Shown here piece by piece: positions 30,797 through 39,609 of a DNA stretch of 64,000 nt. Position numbers and translations under genes: made by a program. Position 1 is the first letter of the stretch; every line of letters starts with the position of its first letter. The DNA comes from Kineosporia mesophila (GTDB lineage: Bacteria; Actinomycetota; Actinomycetes; Actinomycetales; Kineosporiaceae): the NCBI RefSeq assembly GCF_021129235.1, contig NZ_JAJOMA010000006.1, positions 47,580-111,579 of the forward strand. The letters run 5' to 3'. The notes beneath the pieces were generated by a model. It did no database searches, was not told the origin of the DNA, and saw only the letters and a program-made list of their open reading frames with translations.

Positions 30797-32419
30797 ATGA
30801 CGACGCTCGGGAAACGGAAGGCCCGGGGCGCCTTCTTCACACCCGCCCCCATCGCCCGGTACGTCACCCGGTGGGCCCTGCGCGGCAGCGGTGGCCGCGT
30901 GCTCGAGCCGTCGTCCGGGGAGGCCGCCTTTTTGCTCGCGGCTGCCGAGTTCGGTGGTCCCGAATGGTTTTTGGACGGGGTTGAGCTTCATCCTGAATCT
31001 GCCCAGTCCGCTCGGTCGGCTTTGGAGGCCACCGGAATCCGGGCCACCGTCACCACGGCCGACTTCTTCACCCTCGATCCGACCGGCGACTACGACGCAG
31101 TGATCGGGAACCCGCCGTACGTGCGGTACCACGACTTCACCGGCTCCGACCGGGCGCGAGCCCAGGCCGCGGCCCGGCGCGCCGGGGTCTCCCTGAGCGG
31201 GCTGGCCTCGTCGTGGGCCGCGTTCACCGTGCACGCCTCGCGGTTCCTGCGGCCCGGCGGGCGACTCGGGCTGGTGCTGCCGGCCGAGCTGCTCAGCGTG
31301 AACTACGCGGCGCCGGTGCGGCGGTACCTGCTGGAGAACTTCGCCCGGGTGCGGCTGGTGGCCTTCACCGAACGCGTCTTTCCCGGGGTCGTGGCGGAGA
31401 TCGTGCTGGTCCTGGCCGACGGTTTCCACAGCCCCGGGATCTCCGGCCGACTGGAGACACTGCAGGTCCGCAACGCCGCAGCACTGGAGGAGCTGCCCGC
31501 CGAGCCGGTGTTCGAGTCGTTCACCGTGCCCTCGCCCGACCTCAAATGGACCCCGGCCCTGATCCCGGCCGAACCCCTGCGCGCCTTCGACCAGTTGCTG
31601 CGCGGCCCGGAGTTCAGCGTGCTCGACGACTGGGGCCGGGTCTCGCTCGGCATCGTGACCGGCAACAACAGTTTCTTCGCCCTCACCCTCGACGAGGCCG
31701 CCGCCCGCGGCCTGGGCCCCGCCGACCTGCTCCCGCTCTCCCCTCCCGGCAGTTCACATCTGCGCGGGCTGGACTTCAGCGCCGACGCCCTCCGGGAACT
31801 CGGCGAGAACGGCTCGGCCGTGAAGCTTTTCCGCCCCGCCGACCGGCGCTCCCCGGCTGCGGCCGCGTACGTGCGGGCCGGTGAGTCGATGGGCGTGGAC
31901 GAGGCCTACAAGTGCCGCATCCGCACCCCGTGGTGGCAGGTACGGCTGGCGCCCCCGCCCGACCTGCTGCTGACCTACATGAACGCCGACGCACCCCGGC
32001 TGGTCACGAACTCGGCCCGGGCCCACCACCTGAACTCGGTGCACGGGGTGCATCTCCACCGCCCCGACCCCTCGGGTCTGCTTCCCCTCGCCGCCCTCGG
32101 CTCGGTCACCCTGCTCGGCGCCGAGACGGTCGGAAGGTCTTACGGCGGAGGACTTCTCAAGCTTGAGCCCAGTGAGGCCAAGCAACTGCCACTGCCCTCA
32201 CCACATCTGCTGCAGGCGGCGGCCCCGGCCCTGCTCGAGATCCGGCCGGCCGTCGCCACGGCCCTGAGCCGATTCCGGCTGGCCGACGCCGTGAGCCTGG
32301 TCGACGAGGCTCTGCTCACCCGCACCCTGGGCCTGGCCCCCGAAACCGTGACCCACCTCCGCGCAGCCCACGCCCACCTGCAGAAACGCCGCCAGGACCG
32401 AGCCCGCACCCGCTTCTGA
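30797..32419 (+). CDS. N6-adenine DNA methyltransferase (M.TaqI-like, orphan)
   Basis: 540 residues. The N-terminal class I methyltransferase has KARGAFFTPAPIARYV (motif X), VLEPSSGEAAFL (motif I, SAM) and catalytic NPPY at 105-108. The C-terminal half resembles a target-recognition domain. ATG 30797 fits the family N-terminus. No restriction endonuclease gene is adjacent, so it is probably a regulatory or anti-restriction methyltransferase or a relic of a restriction-modification system. Recognition site not predictable. Confidence 0.85.
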   Translation: MTTLGKRKARGAFFTPAPIARYVTRWALRGSGGRVLEPSSGEAAFLLAAAEFGGPEWFLDGVELHPESAQSARSALEATGIRATVTTADFFTLDPTGDYDAVIGNPPYVRYHDFTGSDRARAQAAARRAGVSLSGLASSWAAFTVHASRFLRPGGRLGLVLPAELLSVNYAAPVRRYLLENFARVRLVAFTERVFPGVVAEIVLVLADGFHSPGISGRLETLQVRNAAALEELPAEPVFESFTVPSPDLKWTPALIPAEPLRAFDQLLRGPEFSVLDDWGRVSLGIVTGNNSFFALTLDEAAARGLGPADLLPLSPPGSSHLRGLDFSADALRELGENGSAVKLFRPADRRSPAAAAYVRAGESMGVDEAYKCRIRTPWWQVRLAPPPDLLLTYMNADAPRLVTNSARAHHLNSVHGVHLHRPDPSGLLPLAALGSVTLLGAETVGRSYGGGLLKLEPSEAKQLPLPSPHLLQAAAPALLEIRPAVATALSRFRLADAVSLVDEALLTRTLGLAPETVTHLRAAHAHLQKRRQDRARTRF

Positions 32420-32456
32420 GGCGGTCGAGCCCGCGCCCTTCTCCGAAGAAACGCGG

Positions 32457-32518
32457 CCACCCCTTGAGCACGACCATTCCCCTGTTCGCGAAGGCGCCCC
32501 ACCGCACTTTCGGGGTGG
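32457..32518. repeat. Hairpin containing a degenerate copy of the dispersed repeat spacer
   Basis: CCACCCC (32457-32463) pairs with GGGGTGG (32512-32518), consistent with a terminator between convergent genes. Inside, 32467-32488 matches the centre of the element at 56380-56441 (CACGACCA...CCTGTTCG) at all but three positions. Confidence 0.45.
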
Positions 32519-32527
32519 AAGAGAGGG

Positions 32528-33208
32528 TCAGAACTTGACCAGGCCGTGTTGGTGGGCGAAGACCACGATCTGCACGCGGTCGCGCAGGGTCAGCTTGCGC
32601 AGGATCGAGCCGACGTGGGTCTTCACGGTCGATTCGCTGGCGAAGATCAGGCCGGCGATCTCGGTGTTGGACAGGCCTCGGGCCACCGCGTCGAAGACCT
32701 CGCGCTCCTTGTCGGTGAGCGCCAGGTAGGCGGGCGGGATCGGGGCGGCCTCCCGGAACTGGGTCTCCAGCAGCGTGGACAGGTCGCTCGGGGCGAGCAC
32801 CGCATTGCCTGCGTGCACCGTGCGGATCGCGTCGCGCAGCATCAGCGGGGTGGTGTCTTTCAGCAGGAAACCGCTGGCGCCGTAACGGATCGCCCGGGCC
32901 GCCCGGTCGTCCAGGTTGAAGGTGGTCAGCACCACCACCCGCACCGGACGGTCCCGGCGGGCCACCCGTTCGGGCTGGAAGATCTGCCGGGTGGCCTCGA
33001 CGCCGTCCATCTCGGGCATCCGGATGTCCATCAGCACCACGTCGGGTTGCAGTTCGTCGACGAGCCGCACGGCCTCCAGGCCGTCACCGGCCGAGCCGAC
33101 CACGGTCATACCCGGCTGCGCGTTGATGATCACCTGCACACCGGCCCGGAACAGCTCCTGATCGTCGACCAGGAGCACGCGGATGTCCGGCGGGCTCTCT
33201 TCGCTCAT
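32528..33208 (-). CDS. NarL/LuxR-family response regulator
   Basis: 226 residues: a receiver (VLLVDDQELFRAG, phosphoacceptor in PDVVLMDIRMPEMDG, FLLKDT) and a LuxR-type HTH (LTDKEREVFDAVARGLSNTEIA...STVKTHVGSILRKLTLRDR). Its start overlaps the stop of the kinase gene. Last gene of the operon with the D-Ala-related enzymes, so it probably regulates them. Confidence 0.93.
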   Translation of the reverse strand: MSEESPPDIRVLLVDDQELFRAGVQVIINAQPGMTVVGSAGDGLEAVRLVDELQPDVVLMDIRMPEMDGVEATRQIFQPERVARRDRPVRVVVLTTFNLDDRAARAIRYGASGFLLKDTTPLMLRDAIRTVHAGNAVLAPSDLSTLLETQFREAAPIPPAYLALTDKEREVFDAVARGLSNTEIAGLIFASESTVKTHVGSILRKLTLRDRVQIVVFAHQHGLVKF

Positions 33209-34581
33209 CGCCCGCTCACGGGGATCCAGGCAGTCACGGTGAAAATCGGTCCTTCCGGTTCGTCGCGCGTTCGGACATCGAGCTTGCCACCTACGCTCTC
33301 CACCCGGCGACGCATCCCGCCGAGCCCCTGCCCGCCCGGGCTCGGCGCGTCCCCGGCCGGCAGCACATCCAGCGGCTGGGTGTCCGCGATCCGCCGGGCC
33401 GCGGCGTTGCGCACCTCGATACGCAGATCATGTGCGAAGGGACCTTCCGGCCAATGTCTCTCGACGTGCACCGGACGATCGCGGCGGCCGTGCTTGATGG
33501 CGTTCGTGAGCATCTCCTGCACCACCCGGTGGGCGACCACCTCCAGCTCGGGCGGCAGCGGTCGCACCGGGCCGACCTCGTTGACGATCACCTCGTGCCC
33601 GCTGGAACGGACCCCCGCGACGAGCTCCCGGAACGAGCCCGCCGACGCCACCACGACGGCCTGCTGAGCGCCGGCCAGCACCTGCCGAATGTCTTGCAGC
33701 GACGACCGGGCCGACGTGGCGATCGTGACCATGGTCTGTTTCAGCACCACCGGATCGTCGTCGAGGAACTGCGCCGACTCGGCCTGAGCCAGGATCACCG
33801 CCAGCGAGTGCCCCACCACGTCGTGCACGTCGGCGGCCAGCCGGGCCTGTTCCTCGCGCAGCGCCGCGATCTCCCGGGCCTGCTCACTCTCGCGCTGGGC
33901 CAGCTCGTTCTCGCGCTGGGCCCGGGCGGCGTCGGCCTCGGCCACCTCGAGTGACGCCTCCGAGGCGCTCGCCCGCACCGCGAGCCGGGCGACCAGGCCG
34001 ATCAGCCAGGGCACCAGCAGCAGAGCCAGCACGAAGGCCGCCGACATCATCCGCCACGACACGCCCAGGACATCGGCAGCCTGTGAGAGCGGCACCCCGC
34101 CGGAGAGCAGGGACAGCGCCTGCGGGCCGATGTTGGCCATGAAGACGATGCCGCCGATCACGGCTGCGGGAATCGACAGCATGCTGGCCCAGAGCGTGGC
34201 CGTGCTGCCCCAGCGAGCCATCGCGAAAGCGATGTAGACGACCGAGAACTGGACCAGCATGATGCTGAGCCCGTTCGAGAACTGCAGCAGCCCGACCACC
34301 CAGACCGTGCCGAGCGCGACCGAGGGCCAGTGCCGGGCCACGGCGACGGCGAGCGCCATGCCGAACACCAGCACGATCAGTTGCAGGCGGCCGATCGCGT
34401 ACCAGCTGGCGAGGACGGTCTCGGCCAGGCCGCCGAACCACACCAGCAGACCGGCAAACGCATCGGCACCCCACGTGCGCAACCATCGCTGCGCCGTGCG
34501 CGTGATCTGGGGCCGGTCGGGGGCCGGCCGGTTCACCGATCCACCACTCGTCGATCCACCACTCGTCAGGCCACCGCTCAT
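33205..34581 (-). CDS. DesK/NarL-type sensor histidine kinase
   Basis: 458 residues from ATG 34581. A Ser/Gly-rich start, then several membrane segments (about 40-190), a coiled region, HisKA_3 with LAADVHDVVGHSLAV (His in VHDVVGH) and a HATPase_c with MLTNAIKH and GGQGLGGMRRRV. ATG 34581 overlaps the stop of the 49-residue gene (ATGA) and is preferred over 34635. There is no large external sensor domain, so the signal is probably read in or at the membrane, as in intramembrane cell-wall stress sensors (inference). Confidence 0.9.
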   Translation of the reverse strand: MSGGLTSGGSTSGGSVNRPAPDRPQITRTAQRWLRTWGADAFAGLLVWFGGLAETVLASWYAIGRLQLIVLVFGMALAVAVARHWPSVALGTVWVVGLLQFSNGLSIMLVQFSVVYIAFAMARWGSTATLWASMLSIPAAVIGGIVFMANIGPQALSLLSGGVPLSQAADVLGVSWRMMSAAFVLALLLVPWLIGLVARLAVRASASEASLEVAEADAARAQRENELAQRESEQAREIAALREEQARLAADVHDVVGHSLAVILAQAESAQFLDDDPVVLKQTMVTIATSARSSLQDIRQVLAGAQQAVVVASAGSFRELVAGVRSSGHEVIVNEVGPVRPLPPELEVVAHRVVQEMLTNAIKHGRRDRPVHVERHWPEGPFAHDLRIEVRNAAARRIADTQPLDVLPAGDAPSPGGQGLGGMRRRVESVGGKLDVRTRDEPEGPIFTVTAWIPVSGR

Positions 34582-34727
34582 CGGGCCACCGCCGGCATCC
34601 GTTCGCCCGGTTCGGTCAGCGGCAGGCGCAGCCACCCCAGGGCGAACGCGGCGATGACGGGACCTCCGACCAGATAGGTGAGCACGTTACTGCGTAACGT
34701 AAGCAAAACACGCCCCCGGGCGCTCAT
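34578..34727 (-). CDS. 49-residue single-span membrane peptide
   Basis: The frame from ATG 34727 to TGA 34578 encodes 49 residues with one hydrophobic helix (VLTYLVGGPVIAAFALGWL), a basic N-terminus and a short outer tail. Both ends overlap neighbours by ATGA: the start sits in the stop of the ligase gene and the stop in the start of the sensor kinase. That double coupling and the clean helix argue that it is real. It may be an accessory or sensing subunit of the kinase. No homology is recognised. Confidence 0.7.
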   Translation of the reverse strand: MSARGRVLLTLRSNVLTYLVGGPVIAAFALGWLRLPLTEPGERMPAVAR

Positions 34728-35680
34728 GGCCGACGACCCGCCGTCAGAGCGTCACACACCAGCAGATCCACCAGCTCGACATAGGGCAGACCGTCGGCGG
34801 CGAACATTTTCGGTGCCTGCGACTGCTCGGTGAACCCCGGCGCGGTGTTCACCTCGTTGAGCACCGGCCCCTGCGCGGTGAGGAAGAAGTCGACGCGCGC
34901 CACACCCGAGCAGCCGAGCGCGTCGTACATCGCGAGCGCGGCCTCTTCCAGTGCCTTCCTCTCCTGAGCGCCCAGATCGGCCGGGACGAGCAACTCGGCG
35001 CTGCCGTCGTACTTCGTCGAGTGGTCGAAAATATCTTTCTGTATGAGTATTTCGAGCGGCGGTGCGATCAGGCGGGAGCCGTCGGGGCGCCCGAGCACGG
35101 CCACGTCGATCTCCCGGCCGCTGATCGGTTCCTCCACCAGCACGCGATCGCCGAGTGCGAGAGCGGCGTCGAGGGAGGCCGGTAGCTGTTCCTCGTCCAT
35201 AATCAGTGAAACCCCGTGACTGGACCCCGCCGACACCGGCTTGACCACCACCGGACCGGTGAAAACATATGAGCTGGATGTTTTTCGGGTCAGCAGCCAA
35301 CCCGGCGCCACCGGAATACCGATGGCCTGGGCCACGAGTTTCGTGACCCATTTGTCCATGGCCACCGCACCCGCCCCCACCCCCGACCCGACGTAGGGCA
35401 CCTGGGCGAGATCACAGAGTGCAGCCAGGGTTCCGTCTTCCCCATGGGCACCGTGCAGCATCGGCACCACCACCTCGCAGCTCCCGATCACCTGCACCGC
35501 GCCGGCCAGGCCGATGGGGCGCAACTCCCCGTCGCGCCAGGTGCCCGACCGGTCGACGGTCAGGGCGACCACCTCGTAACCGGCTGCCACCAGAGCATTC
35601 CGGACGCCGGCGGCCGAGGCCAGGGAGACTTCGTGCTCGCTGTTCTGCCCACCGCCGATCACAGCTACCCGCGCGCTCAT
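34724..35680 (-). CDS. ddl: D-alanine--D-X ligase (Ddl/Van ligase family)
   Basis: 318 residues of the ATP-grasp D-Ala ligase family: VIGGGQNSEHEVSLASA, LHGAHGEDGTLA, VVKPVSAGSSHGVS, and the C-terminal RVDFF and LNEVNTAPGFT. In the omega loop, where D-Ala-D-Ala ligases have YDYxxKY, this protein has FDHSTKY, so the second substrate (D-Ala, D-Ser or D-lactate) cannot be assumed. ATG overlaps the racemase stop. Position between a racemase and a sensor kinase, with a D,D-dipeptidase upstream, resembles VanC/VanG-type clusters. Confidence 0.88.
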   Translation of the reverse strand: MSARVAVIGGGQNSEHEVSLASAAGVRNALVAAGYEVVALTVDRSGTWRDGELRPIGLAGAVQVIGSCEVVVPMLHGAHGEDGTLAALCDLAQVPYVGSGVGAGAVAMDKWVTKLVAQAIGIPVAPGWLLTRKTSSSYVFTGPVVVKPVSAGSSHGVSLIMDEEQLPASLDAALALGDRVLVEEPISGREIDVAVLGRPDGSRLIAPPLEILIQKDIFDHSTKYDGSAELLVPADLGAQERKALEEAALAMYDALGCSGVARVDFFLTAQGPVLNEVNTAPGFTEQSQAPKMFAADGLPYVELVDLLVCDALTAGRRP

Positions 35681-36855
35681 GACCGTCCTCCGGACCGGGC
35701 GCGAGCCAGACGGGGGCCCAGGCCGGTCATTATCTCGTGCTCGATAGTTCCTGCCCAGGATGCCCATTCGGCCACCGTCGGCTCTCCGGCGGCGCCGGGC
35801 CCGAACACCGTCACGACGTCGCCCATGCGCGCGCCCTCTTCTCCCAGATCGATCACGGCCATGTCCATCGAGATCTTCCCCACCAACGGCCGCCGCACGC
35901 CCCGCACGAGCACCTGCGCCCGGTTCGAGGCGCTACGGGGAAGCCCGTCGGCATACCCGACGCCGATAAGCCCGAGCTGGGTTGTCGTCGGGGCGGTCCA
36001 GGTCTGCCCGTAGCCCACGGCGGTACCGGCACCGACGCGGCGAAGGCCGATCAGGGGTGCGGTCAGAGTCAGGGTGGGCCGCATCCGGCCCGCACCTGAG
36101 GGGTCGATTCCGAACAGGCCGGCCCCGACCCGGACCGTCGTGTGGTGACTCAGGGGGTCGTTCAGGGTGGCGGCAGTGGCCGCCAGGTGCCGGTGCGCGG
36201 GATCGAGCCCGGCGTCCCGGGCCACCCGCACGCCCCAGTCGAAGGTCGCCCGACCGATCGTGCTGGACGCGTCGCCCGGTACATCCGCGCAGCTCAGATG
36301 GCCCATCAGGCCGGCCACCCGAACCAGGCCGAGCTGCTCGGCCCGCCGTGCCGCCGCGCACAGAGCGGGCCAGAGAGCGGGCTCGGCGCCGTCGCGGGCC
36401 ATGCCGCAGTCCAGGTGCAGGTGCACGGTGGCGCCCGGGGCCAGAGTGGCTATGGCGGCCAGGTGCTCCAGGCTCGGAACCGCCAGTTCCACGCCCACCC
36501 GCACGGCCCGCGCCCAGTCCGCATCCACCGGATTGAGCCAGCTCAGCACGGGTGCGTAGACCCGCTCGGCGCGCAGGGCCAGGGCCTCGGCCAGGCTGGT
36601 GACACCCAGCCGGGTCGCACCGTGGGCCAGCGCGGTGCGGGCGACCTGGGCGGCACCGTGCCCGAACGCATCCGCCTTCACCACGGCCATCACCTCGCCC
36701 TGGGTGATCCGGCTGAGGTGGCGGGTGTTCGCCCCCACGGCCGACAGGTCCACGGTGAGGGTGGGACGGGACGCGAGACTGGTCCCGCTGCCCTTTTCTG
36801 CCTTGGGAACGGGGAAGAAAGGTGCATGATCGCCCGCGAGCACCGATGCACTCAT
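35677..36855 (-). CDS. alr: Alanine racemase (or VanT-like amino-acid racemase)
   Basis: 392 residues. PLP-dependent fold-type III racemase with the lysine motif AVVKADAFGHG, the HLDCGMARDG and MGHLSCAD region, and VGYGQTW, VGYADGLPR and KISMDM near the C-terminus. It makes D-Ala (or D-Ser) for the ligase encoded next. The start (36855) overlaps the dipeptidase stop, which rules out the longer frame to 37023. It lacks the membrane domain of VanT, so it is cytosolic. Probably not the only racemase in the genome. Confidence 0.88.
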   Translation of the reverse strand: MSASVLAGDHAPFFPVPKAEKGSGTSLASRPTLTVDLSAVGANTRHLSRITQGEVMAVVKADAFGHGAAQVARTALAHGATRLGVTSLAEALALRAERVYAPVLSWLNPVDADWARAVRVGVELAVPSLEHLAAIATLAPGATVHLHLDCGMARDGAEPALWPALCAAARRAEQLGLVRVAGLMGHLSCADVPGDASSTIGRATFDWGVRVARDAGLDPAHRHLAATAATLNDPLSHHTTVRVGAGLFGIDPSGAGRMRPTLTLTAPLIGLRRVGAGTAVGYGQTWTAPTTTQLGLIGVGYADGLPRSASNRAQVLVRGVRRPLVGKISMDMAVIDLGEEGARMGDVVTVFGPGAAGEPTVAEWASWAGTIEHEIMTGLGPRLARARSGGRS

Positions 36856-37475
36856 GCTGCACCGGCCGGACCGTAGAGAGCGCTCGGGGCGCCGGTGGTC
36901 AGGGCCCAGTAACGATCGCCGTACGACCAGTGCCACCACTCGGTCGGGTAGTTCACCAGCCCGACCCCGTTCAGGGCGGCTGCCATCAGCCGTCGATTGG
37001 CCCTGGCCTGCGGAGAGATCCACGGAGAGTCGAAGAAACAGGCTCCGCGCGACTCCTCGGGAGTCGCGTCCACCGGGGTGCCGAGATCGAGAGCGACGCC
37101 CGCTTCGTCCACCAGTGAAAGATCGACCGCGGCCCCCGCGACGTGCGGGGCCACCACGAGCGGCGCCACGAACCGGGCCACCAGATCGGGCAGGTCGTGC
37201 TCGGTCGCGCCGGGATGGGCCGCGCGGACCTGCGCCGTGTACGTCTCGATGATCGCCCGTTGCCGCTGCGGTGAGCGGTGCCCCTCGACCACGCGCAGGT
37301 GCAGGCCCCGGGGCAGGAGGGACTGCGCCCGGAGCAACCGGGTCGCCAGTCCCGCGCGCACCGCGGCCCGGGCCGGGCCGAAGGCCTCCGGAAGTTCGAC
37401 CAGCGGTTCGCCGGTCTCGCGCAGCGGCACCGCGGCGACCCGGGGGTCAGAGAGAAGGATCGTCACGATGAACAA
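36852..37475 (-). CDS. M15-family D-Ala-D-Ala dipeptidase (VanX/DdpX-like)
   Basis: 207 residues, cytosolic (no signal peptide). Zinc-peptidase signature: VVEGHRSPQRQRA, the zinc ligands in HVAGAAVDLSLVD (HxxxxxxD), and YPTEWWHWSYGDRYWA (catalytic Glu and third zinc His). VanX enzymes remove D-Ala-D-Ala so that altered precursors dominate; DdpX relatives salvage D-Ala. The first gene of the operon. The start is uncertain: TTG 37475 or GTG 37466, neither with a strong RBS. A 120-bp divergent region separates it from murF. Confidence 0.85.
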   Translation of the reverse strand: MFIVTILLSDPRVAAVPLRETGEPLVELPEAFGPARAAVRAGLATRLLRAQSLLPRGLHLRVVEGHRSPQRQRAIIETYTAQVRAAHPGATEHDLPDLVARFVAPLVVAPHVAGAAVDLSLVDEAGVALDLGTPVDATPEESRGACFFDSPWISPQARANRRLMAAALNGVGLVNYPTEWWHWSYGDRYWALTTGAPSALYGPAGAA

Positions 37476-37595
37476 CGTTCGTCCGCCGGCCCCTCCGGCA
37501 CCTCCACCTGAGGTATCACCTGCCGGTACCCGTGGAGGAGAGTTCAGACCCGGGGATGACGCGCCGCCTGCGCCTCGCGGACGACCATCGACGTC

Positions 37596-38963
37596 ATGAT
37601 CCCGATGACTGCGGGCGAGATCGCTCTAATCTGTGACGGTGAGGTCTACGGCGACCCGAGCCGGACGGTGACCGGTGAGGCCTACCTGGACAATCGTGCC
37701 CCGGTGCCGGGCGGGCTGTTCGTGGCTCTGGCCGGGACTCGCTCCGACGGTCACGACCACGCGGAGGGCGCGCACGTCGTGCTCGGCTCCCGGCCCACCA
37801 CCACAACCACGGTGGTCGTGGCCGATCCGGTGGTGGCCCTGGGCCGGCTGGCCCGGCACGTGGTGCGGCAGGTGCGCCCCCGGGTGATCGCCCTGACCGG
37901 ATCGCACGGCAAGACCGGGACGAAAGATTTTATCGCGGGGCTGCTCCCCGGCGCCGTCACCACCGTCGGCAACCTGAACAACGAGCTGGGCGTGCCGCTG
38001 ACCTGTCTGCGGGTCGGTGACACGACCGATCGACTGGTGCTGGAGATGGGCGCGCGGGGTGTCGGGCAGCTGTCCTGGCTGACCTCGATCGCCCGGCCCG
38101 ACATCGCGGCGGTGCTCAACGTCGGCAGTGCCCACATCGGCCGTTTCGGCTCGGCGCAGCTGATCGCCCGGGCCAAGGGTGAGCTGATCGAGGCACTGCC
38201 GGCCGACGGCCTGGCGGTGCTGAACGCCGACGACACCCGGGTGATGGTCATGGCCCCGCGCACCCCGGCAACGGTGCGGACCTTCGGCCGGCGTGGGGAC
38301 GTGACCTGGCGCCATCTCGAACTCGATCCCCTGGGCCGGCCGTCGTTCGAGCTCGCCCTCGACGGCGGCTGGTTCCCGGTGACCCTGCACCGCAGCGGTG
38401 ACCACCAGGTGTCCAACGCCGCCGCGGCAGCCACGATGGCACTGGCCGCCGGGGAATCACCCCACGACATCGCGGACCGGCTGGGGCGGGTCGGCCCCAC
38501 CCCGCACCGGCTGGAACCGAAGGAACGCGTCGACGGACTGCTGGTGCTGGACGACACCTACAACTCCAATCCCGACGCCGCCCTGGCCGCGCTGGCCTGC
38601 CTGGACCGGATCGGCCGGCGCCGGGCGGGCCGGACCGTGGCGGTACTGGGCGAGATGCACGAACTGGGACCGCACTCCGCCGATTCTCACCGTCAGGTCG
38701 GGGCATTGACCGGGATCTTCGGTGTGGACGCCGTGCTCGCGGTGGGTAGCGCGGCTCTCCCGGTGGCGGCCGAGTCGGGTGGGGTGCACGTGCCCGACCG
38801 CGCCGCCGCGCTCGACTGGCTGCAGGCCAACCTCACGGCCGATGACGTGGTGCTGGTCAAGGGCTCTCGTGCGGGGGCGCTCGATCTTCTGGTCGACGAA
38901 TTGCTCGGCTCGGTGCCGTCCGGCCCGCGGCGGGCTGCCCCTTCACCTTCCCTGGTCAGGTGA
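37596..38963 (+). CDS. murF: UDP-MurNAc-tripeptide--D-Ala-D-X ligase (MurF), outside the dcw cluster
   Basis: 455 residues of the Mur ligase family. TGSHGKTGTKDF is the ATP-binding loop, then NLNNELGVPLT, MGARGVGQL, LNVGSAHIGRFGS, DDTYNSNPDA and GEMHELG. It joins the D-Ala-D-X dipeptide to the muropeptide precursor. The neighbours are not division/cell-wall (dcw) genes but a divergent D-Ala cluster, so this is plausibly a second MurF adapted to a modified dipeptide, as murF genes linked to glycopeptide-resistance loci. ATG 37596 or 37605. Confidence 0.9.
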   Translation: MIPMTAGEIALICDGEVYGDPSRTVTGEAYLDNRAPVPGGLFVALAGTRSDGHDHAEGAHVVLGSRPTTTTTVVVADPVVALGRLARHVVRQVRPRVIALTGSHGKTGTKDFIAGLLPGAVTTVGNLNNELGVPLTCLRVGDTTDRLVLEMGARGVGQLSWLTSIARPDIAAVLNVGSAHIGRFGSAQLIARAKGELIEALPADGLAVLNADDTRVMVMAPRTPATVRTFGRRGDVTWRHLELDPLGRPSFELALDGGWFPVTLHRSGDHQVSNAAAAATMALAAGESPHDIADRLGRVGPTPHRLEPKERVDGLLVLDDTYNSNPDAALAALACLDRIGRRRAGRTVAVLGEMHELGPHSADSHRQVGALTGIFGVDAVLAVGSAALPVAAESGGVHVPDRAAALDWLQANLTADDVVLVKGSRAGALDLLVDELLGSVPSGPRRAAPSPSLVR

Positions 38964-39149
38964 CCGACACGCCCGGGCCCTCGTCGGCGGGCACCCATTT
39001 ATTTGCGGACGTCCATGGGCACCGGTGCGGGCGGGCGTCCACCATGGGTTTCTCTCACCGACCGCACGCGGGTGACCCACTTCCGAAGCCCTTGATCGTT
39101 CGCGATCCGCGGGTGACGTTGCTCTCGCAGGGTTCCGATCGGGGCAAAC

Positions 39150-39180
39150 CAAAAAAAGCCCCCGGGATGTCCCGGAAGCC
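39150..39180 (-). terminator. Intrinsic terminator of the tRNA-Leu gene
   Basis: On the minus strand, GGCTTCCGGGACATCCCGG with a GGGGCT continuation forms a hairpin followed by seven T residues (AAAAAAA at 39151-39157 on the plus strand). It is one of few classical U-tract terminators in the window. 38964-39149 shows no gene. Confidence 0.85.
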
Positions 39181-39197
39181 TTCTTGGTGTTACTGGG

Positions 39198-39284
39198 TGG
39201 TGCGCGAGGGGGGAGTTGAACCCCCACGCCCTTTCGGGCACACGGACCTGAACCGTGCGCGTCTGCCTATTCCGCCACTCGCGC
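39198..39284 (-). tRNA. tRNA-Leu (anticodon CAG), CCA encoded
   Basis: On the minus strand the gene starts GCGCGAGTGGCGGAATAGGC and ends with the matching CTCGCGC, A, CCA. The anticodon stem-loop CGGTTCAGGTCCG gives anticodon CAG. A class II variable arm (GTGCCCGAAAGGGCGT region) and the T-arm GGGGGTTCAACTCCCCC are intact. Next to fhaA, as in other actinobacteria. Confidence 0.97.
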
Positions 39285-39609
39285 TTGCTGCGAGTAGAAC
39301 GCTAGCACGATTTGGGGGTGCCCCCTGACCCATCCCTCAGCCACCGGACCCACTGTCCGGGAGGAGCCGGGCATCTGGGGATAATCGGTGACGATCTCCG
39401 GTCCCCGTCTCATCCACGGGGTGCACCGGCTCGCGGATACGCTGGGAGGTGACCGGACCCGTGCCACGGATCACGGTGTGCCCCTCAGGCGTTGTCCCCG
39501 AGGCGGGCGCATCGGGCGTCCCAGGTACCGGGCCGGTCGTGCTGTGACCGTGACTGCGGCAGGATCTGTGAGGATCAGCAGTCAGCCACCGGACCGGGAG
39601 GAGGTAGCC
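39285..39609. other. Divergent promoter region of tRNA-Leu and the fhaA-pknB operon
   Basis: 325 bp without a credible gene. It holds CCGGAC/GTCCGG and other short inverted repeats but no promoter that can be named with confidence. The long operon starting at 39610 must be transcribed from here. Confidence 0.5.

Noticed and set aside
36856..37023. A longer N-terminus for the alanine racemase
   Set aside because: It would overlap the dipeptidase gene by 170 bp; the ATGA overlap at 36852-36855 gives the natural start.
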